NCBI RefSeq assembly: GCF_026250525.1 | Contig: NZ_CP111055.1 | Location: forward strand, 1 to 64,000 | Length of the DNA stretch: 64,000 nucleotides | Direction of reading: 5' to 3' | From: Chondrinema litorale | Lineage (GTDB): Bacteria > Bacteroidota > Bacteroidia > Cytophagales > Flammeovirgaceae | Shown: positions 1 through 8,743 of the stretch, one piece after another | Layout: the number at the start of each line of letters is the position of its first letter | How positions within the stretch are numbered: position 1 is the stretch's first letter | Translations under genes and position numbers: made by a program | The notes under the pieces: model-generated | What the model saw: the letters and a program-made list of their open reading frames with translations, nothing else | Database searches by the model: none | What the model was told of the DNA's origin: nothing

Positions 1-945
1 TTTAGTATTGCGAAAATTTCTGATCAACACACTATAACCATGTGAAATTTCAGTTCCGTCATTCAATTTTCCAGGTGTAAAAATTCTGTCGAACACAGTA
101 TTTAAAGTATCAGGATGATGATCTATAAACTTCATCCATTTGATCAGATCATTAGCGGTGGAATATAGCGAGCTTGGTCCTGGAACTGCATAATTGTTGG
201 GAGAAACCTGAAATTCCATGCCAGAAGAATTGTCATAATAGCTATTTGCTCGGTTGGGAATAATTACCGAATAGTTATCAACGAACTGTGTATTTTCCAT
301 TTCTAGTGGCTCAAAAATATTTTTAGTCGTCCACTCTCGAAAAGATACACCAGTTACCTTCTGAACCAATTCTGCCAAAATAAGGTAACCAGTATTCGAA
401 TATTTATATTGAGAACCAGGTCTAAAGTCAAGTTCTTTCTGTGTATAAACTAGGTTTAAAACCTGATTAAATGTAATTCTATCATCAAATGACCAACCAG
501 CAATGGGCAACAATGTTATAAAGTTTTTTAACCCACTGGTATGATGGAGTAAATGATTTATGGTAATTGTATCGCTATAATCTGGAAGTTCAGGTATATA
601 TTTTCTAATATCATCTTCTGGTTTAATGTCTCCCTTTTCTATGAGTAGGGAAACAGCAAAAGCTGTAAACCACTTCGAAACAGAAGCTAAATCGAAAGCA
701 GTAATTGGAGTAATTGGAACTTTGTGTTCTAGATTAGCTAAACCATATGCTTTATTGATAATTACTTCTCCATCTTTTACAGCAAAAACAGCTGTACCTG
801 GTGCATCATAGTTAAAATTATTAAGTAATGAGTCAGTCTTTTTTAAGATAGCTTCAGGTGTCTGTTGAGCAAAAGAATGTGTACAGATATACAAGTGTAA
901 TACACTGAATAATAATAGACTGAGCTTAGATTTTAATAACCTCAT
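1..945 (-). CDS. Serine hydrolase, beta-lactamase/class C family (3' end outside window)
   Basis: The start codon is at 943-945 on the minus strand and the frame stays open to base 1, so 315 codons are visible and the C-terminus is missing. The N-terminus is a signal peptide ending near SFAQQ, so the protein is exported. The class C serine-hydrolase motif SxxK is seen as SVSK after FDLA, and YSN lies in the KYSNTGYLILAE stretch; together they give the Ser, Lys and Tyr of the active site. This family includes esterases, D-aminopeptidases and penicillin-binding-like enzymes, and the true substrate cannot be read from sequence. It is monocistronic as far as visible. Family assignment is firm; beta-lactam hydrolysis is not implied. 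Confidence 0.85.
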   Translation of the reverse strand, partial: MRLLKSKLSLLLFSVLHLYICTHSFAQQTPEAILKKTDSLLNNFNYDAPGTAVFAVKDGEVIINKAYGLANLEHKVPITPITAFDLASVSKWFTAFAVSLLIEKGDIKPEDDIRKYIPELPDYSDTITINHLLHHTSGLKNFITLLPIAGWSFDDRITFNQVLNLVYTQKELDFRPGSQYKYSNTGYLILAELVQKVTGVSFREWTTKNIFEPLEMENTQFVDNYSVIIPNRANSYYDNSSGMEFQVSPNNYAVPGPSSLYSTANDLIKWMKFIDHHPDTLNTVFDRIFTPGKLNDGTEISHGYSVLIRNFRNTK

Positions 946-1255
946 ATTCTCTAAATAAAAAATGAAATATTAAAAGTAAGTTACAACTAATTTATTAGTT
1001 TAAAAACTATTTATTTAGTTTTAGTATAAGGCTTGACCTCCTTTTAGATAATTCTGCACAAAAGAATTTAATATATGTGTCACAATCATCTAATTCAAAT
1101 GAAAATATAAATAACAAGTATCTTTTAAAAGTACTTTAGGAGAGTCTCAAATAAAACTATGCAATATTCGACAATGGAAAATTGATGTCAGACTTAAAAC
1201 TGCTCAAAAAAATTGAAAGCTTTAAATGTGAATTGTATTTATTGATACTTACATT
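946..1255. other. Intergenic stretch, no gene seen
   Basis: This AT-rich 310-base stretch lies between the start of the serine hydrolase gene and the end of the glycosyltransferase 9 gene, both on the minus strand. It should hold the hydrolase promoter, but I could not pick a convincing -33/-7 pair. I see no hairpin terminator or coding frame. Confidence 0.4.
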
Positions 1256-2224
1256 TTATCTACAAAATTGAATAGCTATGTTTGCTACATCGTTTGGAGA
1301 AATTGTTTTTATGTCTTTTTGTTCTTCATGAGGTAAAATACTGATTGCATTTGGTCTAGAAAAAAACCATTCTTTCATTCTTACAAATGGGGACTCATCC
1401 TCTTTCCAACCCCATAATCCAATATAGTTTACCTCACACATTTGTGCTAAGTGACCAGGACCACAATCATTACTTATAGTTACTCTTGCATTTGAAACAA
1501 TTTTTACAATTTCATAAATATTTGCATTTATATAAGTACTTGCATTTTTCCCTAACATTTTATCAATGATTCTAACATAACCACTCTCTTTTCTACCTAA
1601 AAGAAATACATAATGTAATGATGGAGAATATTGTGATATTAATTGACACATTCTACAAAAATTTTCAATCCCCCATCTCTTGTGTTCTCCTTCTCCTCCA
1701 ACTGGTATCAAACATATGAATGATTTTTTATGTGGTAAAGAAGTGTTTCCTTCAAACTTTCTAATTGCATCAAAATTAAATTTTATCGGAATTTTTAATG
1801 GTCGTAGTAGATTGAGATATCTAAACGCAATATAACCATGTGATTTAGTTACTAAAAAAGTATAAAAGTACTTAAATAAAGATTTAGTCTCATAACCTAT
1901 CTTTACCGAACTATTACTACATAATGTAATAAGATGAGCAAATTCTGATGCAGGACGCATATTTATTAATATATCTGGTTTCCATTTCCTAATCTCGATT
2001 AATCCTTGAATTTTTTTATTTTTTACTAAATTAACCTTATCTAGAACCTGAATGTCTTCAAAAAACAATGCTTCTTCTACTGGTGACCATGCAAAAATTT
2101 CAGCATTAGGATAATTCACTCTTAAATGTTGATACAATGGAATTTGCACAAGCATTACACCAAAAAATGGTTTATTGGGTAGTAAGATAGCTATGCGATT
2201 AATTAGGTTCTTTTGCATGCTCAA
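1256..2224 (-). CDS. Glycosyltransferase family 9 (heptosyltransferase-like)
   Basis: This 322-residue protein has the layout of family 9 glycosyltransferases (ADP-heptose:LPS heptosyltransferase type). It opens with a Rossmann-like strand (RIAILLPNKPFFGVMLVQIP), has a central VGGEGEHKRWGIENF stretch typical of the start of the sugar-nucleotide half, and the hallmark SNDCGPGHLAQ segment near residue 250 that contacts the donor. It probably adds a sugar to lipopolysaccharide core or another surface glycan on the cytoplasmic face. The family 2 glycosyltransferase gene lies 17 bases upstream on the same strand, so the two probably form an operon. The exact sugar and acceptor are unknown. Confidence 0.85.
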   Translation of the reverse strand: MSMQKNLINRIAILLPNKPFFGVMLVQIPLYQHLRVNYPNAEIFAWSPVEEALFFEDIQVLDKVNLVKNKKIQGLIEIRKWKPDILINMRPASEFAHLITLCSNSSVKIGYETKSLFKYFYTFLVTKSHGYIAFRYLNLLRPLKIPIKFNFDAIRKFEGNTSLPHKKSFICLIPVGGEGEHKRWGIENFCRMCQLISQYSPSLHYVFLLGRKESGYVRIIDKMLGKNASTYINANIYEIVKIVSNARVTISNDCGPGHLAQMCEVNYIGLWGWKEDESPFVRMKEWFFSRPNAISILPHEEQKDIKTISPNDVANIAIQFCR

Positions 2225-2241
2225 AAATTAGATTTTAAATA

Positions 2242-3210
2242 CTATAACACTTTGGAAGTACTTCTACTTAGGTTATTCTCTTTCCCAATAAACACTTCTC
2301 TAATTCTATAGGTCTTTTTGTCTGAAGACTCGTAATAGGTTCTCATGTTCATCTCCATAATAAAACCGAAGGTAATGAACTGAATACCAGCTAATAACAA
2401 GGTAATCCCAAGAATTAGTAATGGCCTTCCCCAAATATCTTGGCCAGCCATCTTGGCTATTAGCAAGTATAAATTGATAATGCTACCTACAGCAAAACTT
2501 AGAAATCCAATTGGCCCAAAAAGGTGAATGGGCTTTTGCAGATACTTTTTCATAAACACCATCAGCATCAAATCACTCATCACTTTAAACGTTCTGCCCA
2601 ATCCATATTTTGAGCTACCATGTACTCTTGGGTGATGCTTTACATTCATTTCTGCAATTCTTGCCCCTTGTAAGTGTGCTAATACTGGAATAAATCGGTG
2701 TAACTCTCCATACAAACCAAGATCTTTGGCAATCTCTTTCTTAAAAATCTTTAGCGTACAACCATAATCGTTTATCCTAATGTCGGTGAGTTTTCTAATG
2801 AGGCTGTTGGCAATTTTACTTGGAATTTTTCTAAGAAACATGCCATCTTTTCTGTTTAATCTTCTTCCTGCAACCACATCCCATTCTTCTCTTAAAAGCT
2901 TTTCGAGCATCAAAGGAATATCGCTTGGGTCGTTTTGCAAATCGCCATCCATGGTCACTATATAGTCTCCGCTGGCGGCTTCAATTCCGGCAGACATCGC
3001 TGAAGTTTGACCGTAGTTTTTATAAAAGATTAAGAGTTTTATTCTGCTATTTTCCAAAGATTTAATTCTGGAAACCGTGCTATCTGTTGAGCCATCATCC
3101 ACCAATATCAATTCATAATCGATACCGTTCATGGCTTTTTGTACATTGTTAACTAAGGGAAAGATATTGTCCTCTTCGTTTAAAAGAGTGACTACAATAG
3201 ATATTTTCAT
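2242..3210 (-). CDS. Glycosyltransferase family 2, DPM1/GtrB-like with two C-terminal membrane helices
   Basis: This 322-residue GT-A enzyme starts with SIVVTLLNEEDNI and carries DDGSTDST (nucleotide-sugar binding) and DGDLQNDP (metal-binding DxD-type region), both typical of dolichol-phosphate-mannose synthase/GtrB proteins. Two hydrophobic segments (about 228-252 and 262-290) follow, the usual membrane anchor of polyprenyl-phosphate glycosyltransferases. The likely reaction is transfer of a sugar from a nucleotide donor to undecaprenyl phosphate at the inner membrane. It lies directly upstream of the family 9 transferase and near a PAP2 lipid phosphatase, consistent with envelope glycolipid metabolism. 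The sugar is not predictable. Confidence 0.87.
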   Translation of the reverse strand: MKISIVVTLLNEEDNIFPLVNNVQKAMNGIDYELILVDDGSTDSTVSRIKSLENSRIKLLIFYKNYGQTSAMSAGIEAASGDYIVTMDGDLQNDPSDIPLMLEKLLREEWDVVAGRRLNRKDGMFLRKIPSKIANSLIRKLTDIRINDYGCTLKIFKKEIAKDLGLYGELHRFIPVLAHLQGARIAEMNVKHHPRVHGSSKYGLGRTFKVMSDLMLMVFMKKYLQKPIHLFGPIGFLSFAVGSIINLYLLIAKMAGQDIWGRPLLILGITLLLAGIQFITFGFIMEMNMRTYYESSDKKTYRIREVFIGKENNLSRSTSKVL

Positions 3211-3282
3211 GATATTATCAGAGTATTGAATTTGTTGAATTGTATTTCTATTATCAGCAAGGTTATTCGCCGATACATACAG

Positions 3283-3927
3283 TTAAGATGAAGAAAAATG
3301 TTCTTTTGAGTATCTCTTTTGGAAAATCTGAATGGCAATTAGTCTTGAAATAATGACAGAAGCACTGCCGACTAAGGCCCCAAATAGTATATCGATATAG
3401 AAATGTTGAAGTAAATACATTCTGGAATAAGCTACCAATAAGGCGACAAACAAGAATGCGTAAGTCAACAAACGTTTTTGAAATAATAAAGACAAACAAA
3501 ATGCAATTACGAAAGCTGTAGTCGTGTGGCCAGAGGGAAAACTTCTCGAAGCATGTACCTGCACGCCATCGACAAAATGTAATAAGGATGTGTTGCTAAA
3601 AAAAGCTGTTGGTCTGGGTGCACTTTCAAATAAAACTCTTTTTAAAACTAATACGGCAAGACCATGTATTACTGAGGCCAGAACAACTACTAAAGCACTA
3701 AACCGATCTTTTAAAAGTAGAGCAAGAAGCAACAGCAGTAACAAAAAAATACCATTTCCTAAATTGGTAATTTGCTTAAAAAAAACATCCGAGAAATTAC
3801 TGTGATATTGATTGATAAAAAGTACAATATCACCTTTATCAATAAAAAATAAGCTGAGTAAACCGAAAGCAAATAAAGCAGTATATAACTTCAGTAGATG
3901 ATTGAAATAGTTTTTATCTAAATGCAT
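3283..3927 (-). CDS. PAP2-family membrane phosphatase
   Basis: This 214-residue protein has about five or six hydrophobic helices and all three PAP2 (type 2 phosphatidic acid phosphatase) motifs: KRVLFESAPRP, then PSGHTTTA, then SRMYLLQHFYIDILFG. The His of PSGH and the His and Asp of the last motif form the catalytic set. Members dephosphorylate lipid phosphates such as phosphatidic acid, undecaprenyl pyrophosphate or lipid A in the inner membrane. The last 73 bases upstream of the glycosyltransferase 2 start are non-coding, so the three genes could be co-transcribed. About 140 bases upstream lies a sequence motif shared with the promoter region of the TauE-family gene (4066-4101 and 5872-5898). 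Confidence 0.88.
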   Translation of the reverse strand: MHLDKNYFNHLLKLYTALFAFGLLSLFFIDKGDIVLFINQYHSNFSDVFFKQITNLGNGIFLLLLLLLALLLKDRFSALVVVLASVIHGLAVLVLKRVLFESAPRPTAFFSNTSLLHFVDGVQVHASRSFPSGHTTTAFVIAFCLSLLFQKRLLTYAFLFVALLVAYSRMYLLQHFYIDILFGALVGSASVIISRLIAIQIFQKRYSKEHFSSS

Positions 3928-4065
3928 TTTGTTGTTATTAAGATCAGATAGTTGACTTTGTAGAGCCTATTTCAATGTTGTTAATTGAGTTAAAATATTA
4001 TCATGTTCATCCATATTCGCAGAGTTTTTATACATGCGAATATTTAATGCAAGAATAAAATCAGA

Positions 4066-4101
4066 TTTAGAAGAAATTTAGAATTTCCTAATGTGTTGCC
4101 A
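4066..4101 (-). promoter_or_regulatory. Candidate shared regulatory motif, copy 1
   Basis: Read on the minus strand, this stretch begins TGGCAACACATT and ends CTAAATTTCTTCTAA, with an 8-base insert between the two blocks. The same two blocks occur without the insert at 5872-5898. Both copies lie upstream of minus-strand genes (PAP2 and the TauE-family gene). A common activator or repressor site is an inference; the repeat itself is plainly seen. Confidence 0.45.
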
Positions 4102-4164
4102 TTTTTAAAAAATTTCAATAAAATCTTGACTACTTTTTATTGAAATATGGAAAGGTTTTATATG

Positions 4165-4198
4165 AAGTCTGAAACTATTTGAGATTAGTTTCAGACTT
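4165..4198. terminator. Strong hairpin, probable intrinsic terminator
   Basis: A perfect 13-base-pair stem pairs 4165-4177 with 4186-4198 around an 8-base loop, and a run of T follows on the plus strand. The neighbouring genes are both on the minus strand, where the U-tract is poor, so it may end the PepSY-like transcript inefficiently or be a hairpin of another kind. Confidence 0.55.
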
Positions 4199-4315
4199 TT
4201 TACATTCTAATTTTTTAGATTATAGGATAGATACAATTATTTTATGAATGAAGCCTTCTTTTATTCCTTTGCTTTCTGAATATGATTAGTTTTAGTTCAG
4301 AATTAAAAAGGTAAT

Positions 4316-4780
4316 TTAATCTTCATGATCATCATTTTCACTTTCTTTTTGCTTCGTCAATTTACCTTGCGAATTGATAATAACATCATATTCTTCATCA
4401 TCTACTTCAATTTCGAATTCATATACTTTTTCTGAGGCAGTTTCGGAAATTTCAGCTTCTTCTATTTTAAAATCTTTGAAATTCTGATTGAGAATTTCAT
4501 TAATATTTTCAGGTATCTCAGATGTTTTAATGGCATATTCCGTCTCCATCCATTTACCATTCGTACTGAAATTGGACGAGTATTTTTTACCATTTAACTT
4601 AAACTCTGCTTCCCATTCATTTTCACCTTCCATCTCCCACTCAACTTTTTTAGCATCAGGAAATTTAGATTTAAATGCTGATAAGACTTTGTCTGGTACT
4701 TTTTCTTCCTGCTCCTTTTGGGCATAAGATAGAAAGGAAAACATAATTGAAAACACGGAAATAAACATTAAATTTTTCAT
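4316..4780 (-). CDS. PepSY-like periplasmic protein
   Basis: This 154-residue protein has a signal peptide (about 1-20, ending SYAQ) followed by two copies of a PepSY-like (BLIP-like) fold. The first starts near KVPDKVLSAFKSKFPDAK and the second near SEIPENINEILNQNF. Each repeat has the pattern of a helix, then strands with xxYEFEIEVDDxxYDVxIN. Such small acidic proteins are periplasmic or outer-membrane associated in Bacteroidota; their biochemical role is not established. It lies 27 bases downstream of the TauE-family gene, whose own C-terminus looks like the second repeat, so the two are probably co-transcribed and functionally linked. Confidence 0.75.
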   Translation of the reverse strand: MKNLMFISVFSIMFSFLSYAQKEQEEKVPDKVLSAFKSKFPDAKKVEWEMEGENEWEAEFKLNGKKYSSNFSTNGKWMETEYAIKTSEIPENINEILNQNFKDFKIEEAEISETASEKVYEFEIEVDDEEYDVIINSQGKLTKQKESENDDHED

Positions 4781-4807
4781 TATGAATGATCTAATTATAG
4801 GTGAATA

Positions 4808-5836
4808 TTAATAAAAGTTATATTTCTGTTGCTTGTTATCTTTCATGACATGTACTTCATAGAATGTTTCTCCTATGCTAGTAACTCTTTCATAATAAAC
4901 TTTATCAGATTGGTTTATTAAAGGGTTTATATCAGCCTGTAACCTTTTAGGTATCTCTTCATATTTAATTACTTGCTCCATTTGCAAACCTTTGTTGTAT
5001 TCAAATTCAAAAGACACTTCTGAAGAATTCCAGACTAGTTGCGTTTCAACACTATTTGAAAATGGTTTAAAATGAATTTGGGGATGATCTTTAGCAATAA
5101 TTTTATTGGAGGTAGTAGATAACAATATAACTCCAGACAAAACCATTGCTAAATATCCTACCTTTTTAAAAACATTTTCACTTAAAAAGGGCAATATGTA
5201 TTTCACAGATATGGATGATATAATCGCTCCAGCGGCTACAATTGATCCAATTTGAAAAGCTTGAAAAGTAAATAAGCCCATTGAAAAATAAAGTATTATT
5301 TTTATTAAGTGGAGTATAATTTCATTTGCAGCTCTTGTAGCAACAATACCCTCTTTTGATAGACCATATTTTAGATAAAACTTATTGAATAATAATCCTA
5401 CTGCCCCTGTTACACCAGAAATAAAACCAGCTAAACCACCAATTAATATCAAAATATATTTGGGATGCCTTTTTTCATTTTTATTAATTTCCTGTTTAGG
5501 AAGAAAGAGCTGTCTGATATTAATTAATAAAAAAATAGCAATAAAGAATTGTAAATAAATCGGATTGACATATTTGAGCGCCCATACGCCTAACCAAACT
5601 GTTGGGATAGCTGCAGGCACAAAATATCCAACTATTTGCCAATGGATATTTTTTCTAAAAACCATCAATCTTGAAATCGAACTTGTAAAAGTACCTATAG
5701 TAAGAGCTGCAGGTACTTGTGCACTTGAAAGACTTAATGATAAAATTGGTATTAATATTAAACTTGCGCCACCACCACATAATGCACTTATCCAAAAAGA
5801 TAATATGGTTCCTATAAGAATGAGAATAATAATCAT
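4808..5836 (-). CDS. TauE/SafE-family permease with C-terminal PepSY-like extension
   Basis: Residues 1-245 form about eight membrane helices with the two half-repeats usual for TauE/SafE (sulfite/organosulfonate exporter) permeases: CGGGASLILIPIL near residue 20 and GFISGVTGAVGLLFNK near 137. Most members stop at about 250 residues. Here a soluble tail of roughly 97 residues (about 246-342) follows, containing EIPKRLQADI and a GETFYEVHV strand. This tail resembles the second PepSY-like repeat of the adjacent downstream gene (EIPENINEIL, KVYEFEIEV). The transported anion is unknown. A shared upstream motif sits 36 bases before the start codon (5872-5898). Confidence 0.78.
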   Translation of the reverse strand: MIIILILIGTILSFWISALCGGGASLILIPILSLSLSSAQVPAALTIGTFTSSISRLMVFRKNIHWQIVGYFVPAAIPTVWLGVWALKYVNPIYLQFFIAIFLLINIRQLFLPKQEINKNEKRHPKYILILIGGLAGFISGVTGAVGLLFNKFYLKYGLSKEGIVATRAANEIILHLIKIILYFSMGLFTFQAFQIGSIVAAGAIISSISVKYILPFLSENVFKKVGYLAMVLSGVILLSTTSNKIIAKDHPQIHFKPFSNSVETQLVWNSSEVSFEFEYNKGLQMEQVIKYEEIPKRLQADINPLINQSDKVYYERVTSIGETFYEVHVMKDNKQQKYNFY

Positions 5837-5871
5837 TATTGTACTTTTTTCTTACAATAATGAAGTTGGAA

Positions 5872-5898
5872 TTAGAAGAAATTTAGAATGTGTTGCCA
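5872..5898 (-). promoter_or_regulatory. Candidate shared regulatory motif, copy 2
   Basis: Second copy of the motif at 4066-4101 (minus strand: TGGCAACACATT followed directly by CTAAATTTCTTCTAA). It lies 36 bases upstream of the TauE-family start and 110 bases upstream of the divergent TonB receptor start, where a regulator or sigma-factor site would be expected. Confidence 0.45.
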
Positions 5899-6007
5899 GC
5901 TTCTCTAAGAAAATAAAAAATTAAAAAAAAAATGTTATTTTTAATTAGTCTAAATTAATATAATATCTATGTTCGCGAACTATTTATCGCAAACAAACCA
6001 GTTTATA

Positions 6008-8377
6008 ATGAAGACGCTATATTTAATTACTATTTTTTTACTAGTTACTATTACACTTCAAGCACAAAATACAGGGATAATTACTGGAAAAATTACCATG
6101 CTGGGTAATCAACCTGTGGCTTCTGCTTCAGTGGCTATTATTGAATTGGGGAAAAGAACCCTTACCGATGAGCAAGGTTATTATACTTTTGATAATATTG
6201 TTGATGGTAAATACACTATACATATTCAAGTATTAGGAGCTCCTGTGCAAAACATACCTGTTGTTGTTTCTGCAGGCAAATCAGTAACGATTGATTATGA
6301 ATTTCCCGAAGAAAACATTTTAGTCTTACAGGAAATCAGGATAAATTCTGATCAAAAGAAATTTACCAACAAAGAGAGTATTTATATTGCCAGACTTCCC
6401 GTAAAAAATCTGGAAAATCCGCAGGTCTATAATTCTGTCTCCAAAGAATTGATACAGGAACAAATGGCGGTGGATTTAGGTAGCATTTCTAAAAATGTTC
6501 CAGGTGCTGGAGTGCCAACAATAGCCAATCAGGGAAGAGTTACTTTTCGATCTAGAGGGTTTGATACAGAACCTAATGCCAGAAATGGTGTTGCTGGTGC
6601 TGCATTTGCGGCAATTGATCCTGCCAACCTTGAGCGTGTAGAAGTAATTAAGGGTCCTTCTACTACATTGTTCGGAACCAATATCGCCAGCAGTTATGGT
6701 GGATTATATAATCGCGTTACTAAAAAACCTTTCAATGGTGTTGGTGGAGAAGTAGCTTATTATGGAGGTAGTTGGAATTTTAATAGAATCTCTTGGGATG
6801 CCAACACACCTCTTAATGCTGAAAAAACAGCTTTGTTTCGTCTAAATGGAGCTACATCTTTTGAAAGAAGTTTTCAGGATCTTGGTTTTACAAAGAGCTT
6901 GAGTATTGCTCCTAGTTTTTCATATCAAATAACCGATAAATTATCATTATTATTAGATGTGGAATTCGGACAGGCAAAGGGGACTTCTGTGGTAAGATTT
7001 AATCCTTATATAGGTAGTAATAAAACACAATCTATTGCTGATATGCAGTTTCCATACAATCGAAACTTTTTAAGCAATGATCTTACTTATTCTACCCAAA
7101 TGATGAACATATTTGCACAACTAAACTACAAAATTTCTGAAAACTGGACTTCTCAAACCATTATTTCTCGTGCACGATCCACTATTGATGGATACATTAC
7201 TGCTTTAATCGGTAGAAGTGATTCCACCATTCGACCTAGAATTATTGTAGGTAATACTTCTTTTATTGCCACTGACTTACAACAAAATTTTATTGGTGAT
7301 TTTAACATAGGTAATCATCGTAATAGGGTAGTAATTGGGCTAGATTATTACAACAACTCTAATAGTTTTGATAGGGTTACTGTAAATACAACTACTATGA
7401 ACTTTATCAATCCTTCTCCAGATTATAGCATTAGTCGATTAGAAGTGGATACCCTCACAGCAACTGGTTCATTACGAAAAGAGAATAGTGGAGATGATAC
7501 CTATGCTGTTTATATATCGGATGTTTTTAATGTGACAGATAGGTTATTGCTTATGGGAAGCCTCAGACTCGATCGATATGAATATAATGGAGTTTATGAT
7601 ATAACGTCGGGTACAACTTCAGGAGGGCTGGGCACAAGTGGAATACAAGCCGGCCCTTACGGACAAACCGCCTTATCCCATAAATCTGGATTAGTGTATC
7701 AGTTAGCCGAAGACAGGGCTTCCATATTTATCAATTATATGAATGCTTTTTTTAATAAAAGTGGGGTTTCAGCAGATGGCACTCAATTTAAACCAGAACA
7801 TGCCAACCAATTAGAGTTTGGACTAAAAGGTAATTTATTCGATCATCGCCTAGTAGGAACAATCAGTTATTATGATATAAGAGTAGAAAATATTTTACGA
7901 ACAGATCCTGATGATATAAACTTTTCTTTACAAGATGGAACACAATTGAGCAAAGGCATTGAGATAGATATTACAGCAAATCCTTTTCCTGGATTTTCCA
8001 TTGTAGCTGGTTATGCTTATAATGATAGCGAATATACTAAATCAGATGAATCTGTTGAAGGTCTTCGACCAGCTCAATCGGGTCCTGAGAATATGTTTAA
8101 CTTTTGGATGAGTTATAAAATAACAAACGGCAATTTAGAAGGGTTAGGAGTTGGTTTTGGCGGAAATGCAGGAGATGAATCATATCAAACAAATACACAA
8201 ACGGCTAAAGTCATTATTCCTTCTTATACTATGTTAGATGCAAGTATCTTTTACGATCGCACTAAATACCGTATTGGTTTCAAAGTTGATAACCTAACTA
8301 GTGAGAAAGCTTGGTCAGTAAGATTGACTCCTCAAGCACCAGCAAGGTTCATTGGTAGTATGAGTCTTAAATTCTAA
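6008..8377 (+). CDS. TonB-dependent siderophore-type outer-membrane receptor
   Basis: I start it at the ATG at 6008 because the next residues (MKTLYLITIFLLVTITLQAQ) form a clean signal peptide; an in-frame ATG at 5969 adds 13 residues. After cleavage comes a CarboxypepD_reg-like domain (about 20-105), then a plug domain whose VEVIKGPSTTLFG segment is typical of siderophore receptors, then a beta-barrel ending in a terminal Phe (FIGSMSLKF). The 789-residue length fits the family. It imports a TonB-driven ligand, most likely a ferric siderophore, across the outer membrane. No siderophore synthesis or Fur-like gene is beside it, so the ligand is inferred only from the barrel type. Confidence 0.88.
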   Translation: MKTLYLITIFLLVTITLQAQNTGIITGKITMLGNQPVASASVAIIELGKRTLTDEQGYYTFDNIVDGKYTIHIQVLGAPVQNIPVVVSAGKSVTIDYEFPEENILVLQEIRINSDQKKFTNKESIYIARLPVKNLENPQVYNSVSKELIQEQMAVDLGSISKNVPGAGVPTIANQGRVTFRSRGFDTEPNARNGVAGAAFAAIDPANLERVEVIKGPSTTLFGTNIASSYGGLYNRVTKKPFNGVGGEVAYYGGSWNFNRISWDANTPLNAEKTALFRLNGATSFERSFQDLGFTKSLSIAPSFSYQITDKLSLLLDVEFGQAKGTSVVRFNPYIGSNKTQSIADMQFPYNRNFLSNDLTYSTQMMNIFAQLNYKISENWTSQTIISRARSTIDGYITALIGRSDSTIRPRIIVGNTSFIATDLQQNFIGDFNIGNHRNRVVIGLDYYNNSNSFDRVTVNTTTMNFINPSPDYSISRLEVDTLTATGSLRKENSGDDTYAVYISDVFNVTDRLLLMGSLRLDRYEYNGVYDITSGTTSGGLGTSGIQAGPYGQTALSHKSGLVYQLAEDRASIFINYMNAFFNKSGVSADGTQFKPEHANQLEFGLKGNLFDHRLVGTISYYDIRVENILRTDPDDINFSLQDGTQLSKGIEIDITANPFPGFSIVAGYAYNDSEYTKSDESVEGLRPAQSGPENMFNFWMSYKITNGNLEGLGVGFGGNAGDESYQTNTQTAKVIIPSYTMLDASIFYDRTKYRIGFKVDNLTSEKAWSVRLTPQAPARFIGSMSLKF

Positions 8378-8524
8378 AGATTTATTATCGCTCTAAAAGA
8401 ACACTCAAAAGAGTACTATTGCTATTCTTTTACATGATACTTAATCATCGATCATATTTTGCAAATTACCGATTTAGTATTTTTTGTGGTCTTGTTTGAA
8501 TTTTAGTAGCGAGTAAGTAGTATA

Positions 8525-8562
8525 TTTTATGATGGCTTTCCGATAAGAAAGTCATCATAAAA
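8525..8562. terminator. Bidirectional hairpin between convergent genes
   Basis: The arms at 8525-8540 and 8547-8562 pair over 16 positions with a single G-T wobble and a 6-base loop, and the arm ends are A/T-only. It lies between the plus-strand TonB receptor (ends 8377) and the minus-strand gene ending at 8744, as expected for a two-way terminator. The rest of this 366-base gap shows nothing I can name. Confidence 0.6.
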
Positions 8563-8743
8563 TTACTCCATTTTTAATGGATGTTATATTTGCTATTGTG
8601 GATGGAGTAGAAATATCACAGTCGAAGTTCAAACTTTAAATAAGTAGAGTATCTATTCACTCTAGGTTTTAGATTTTGTTTATTTAAAAACAGCTTATCA
8701 GTTTCAAGTATATGAATTTGGTAATAGAATAATTTGCTCTAAA

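Noticed and set aside
5565..5924. A 119-codon plus-strand frame across the TauE-family gene
   Set aside because: It lies antisense to a permease with clear family motifs and lacks any recognisable domain.
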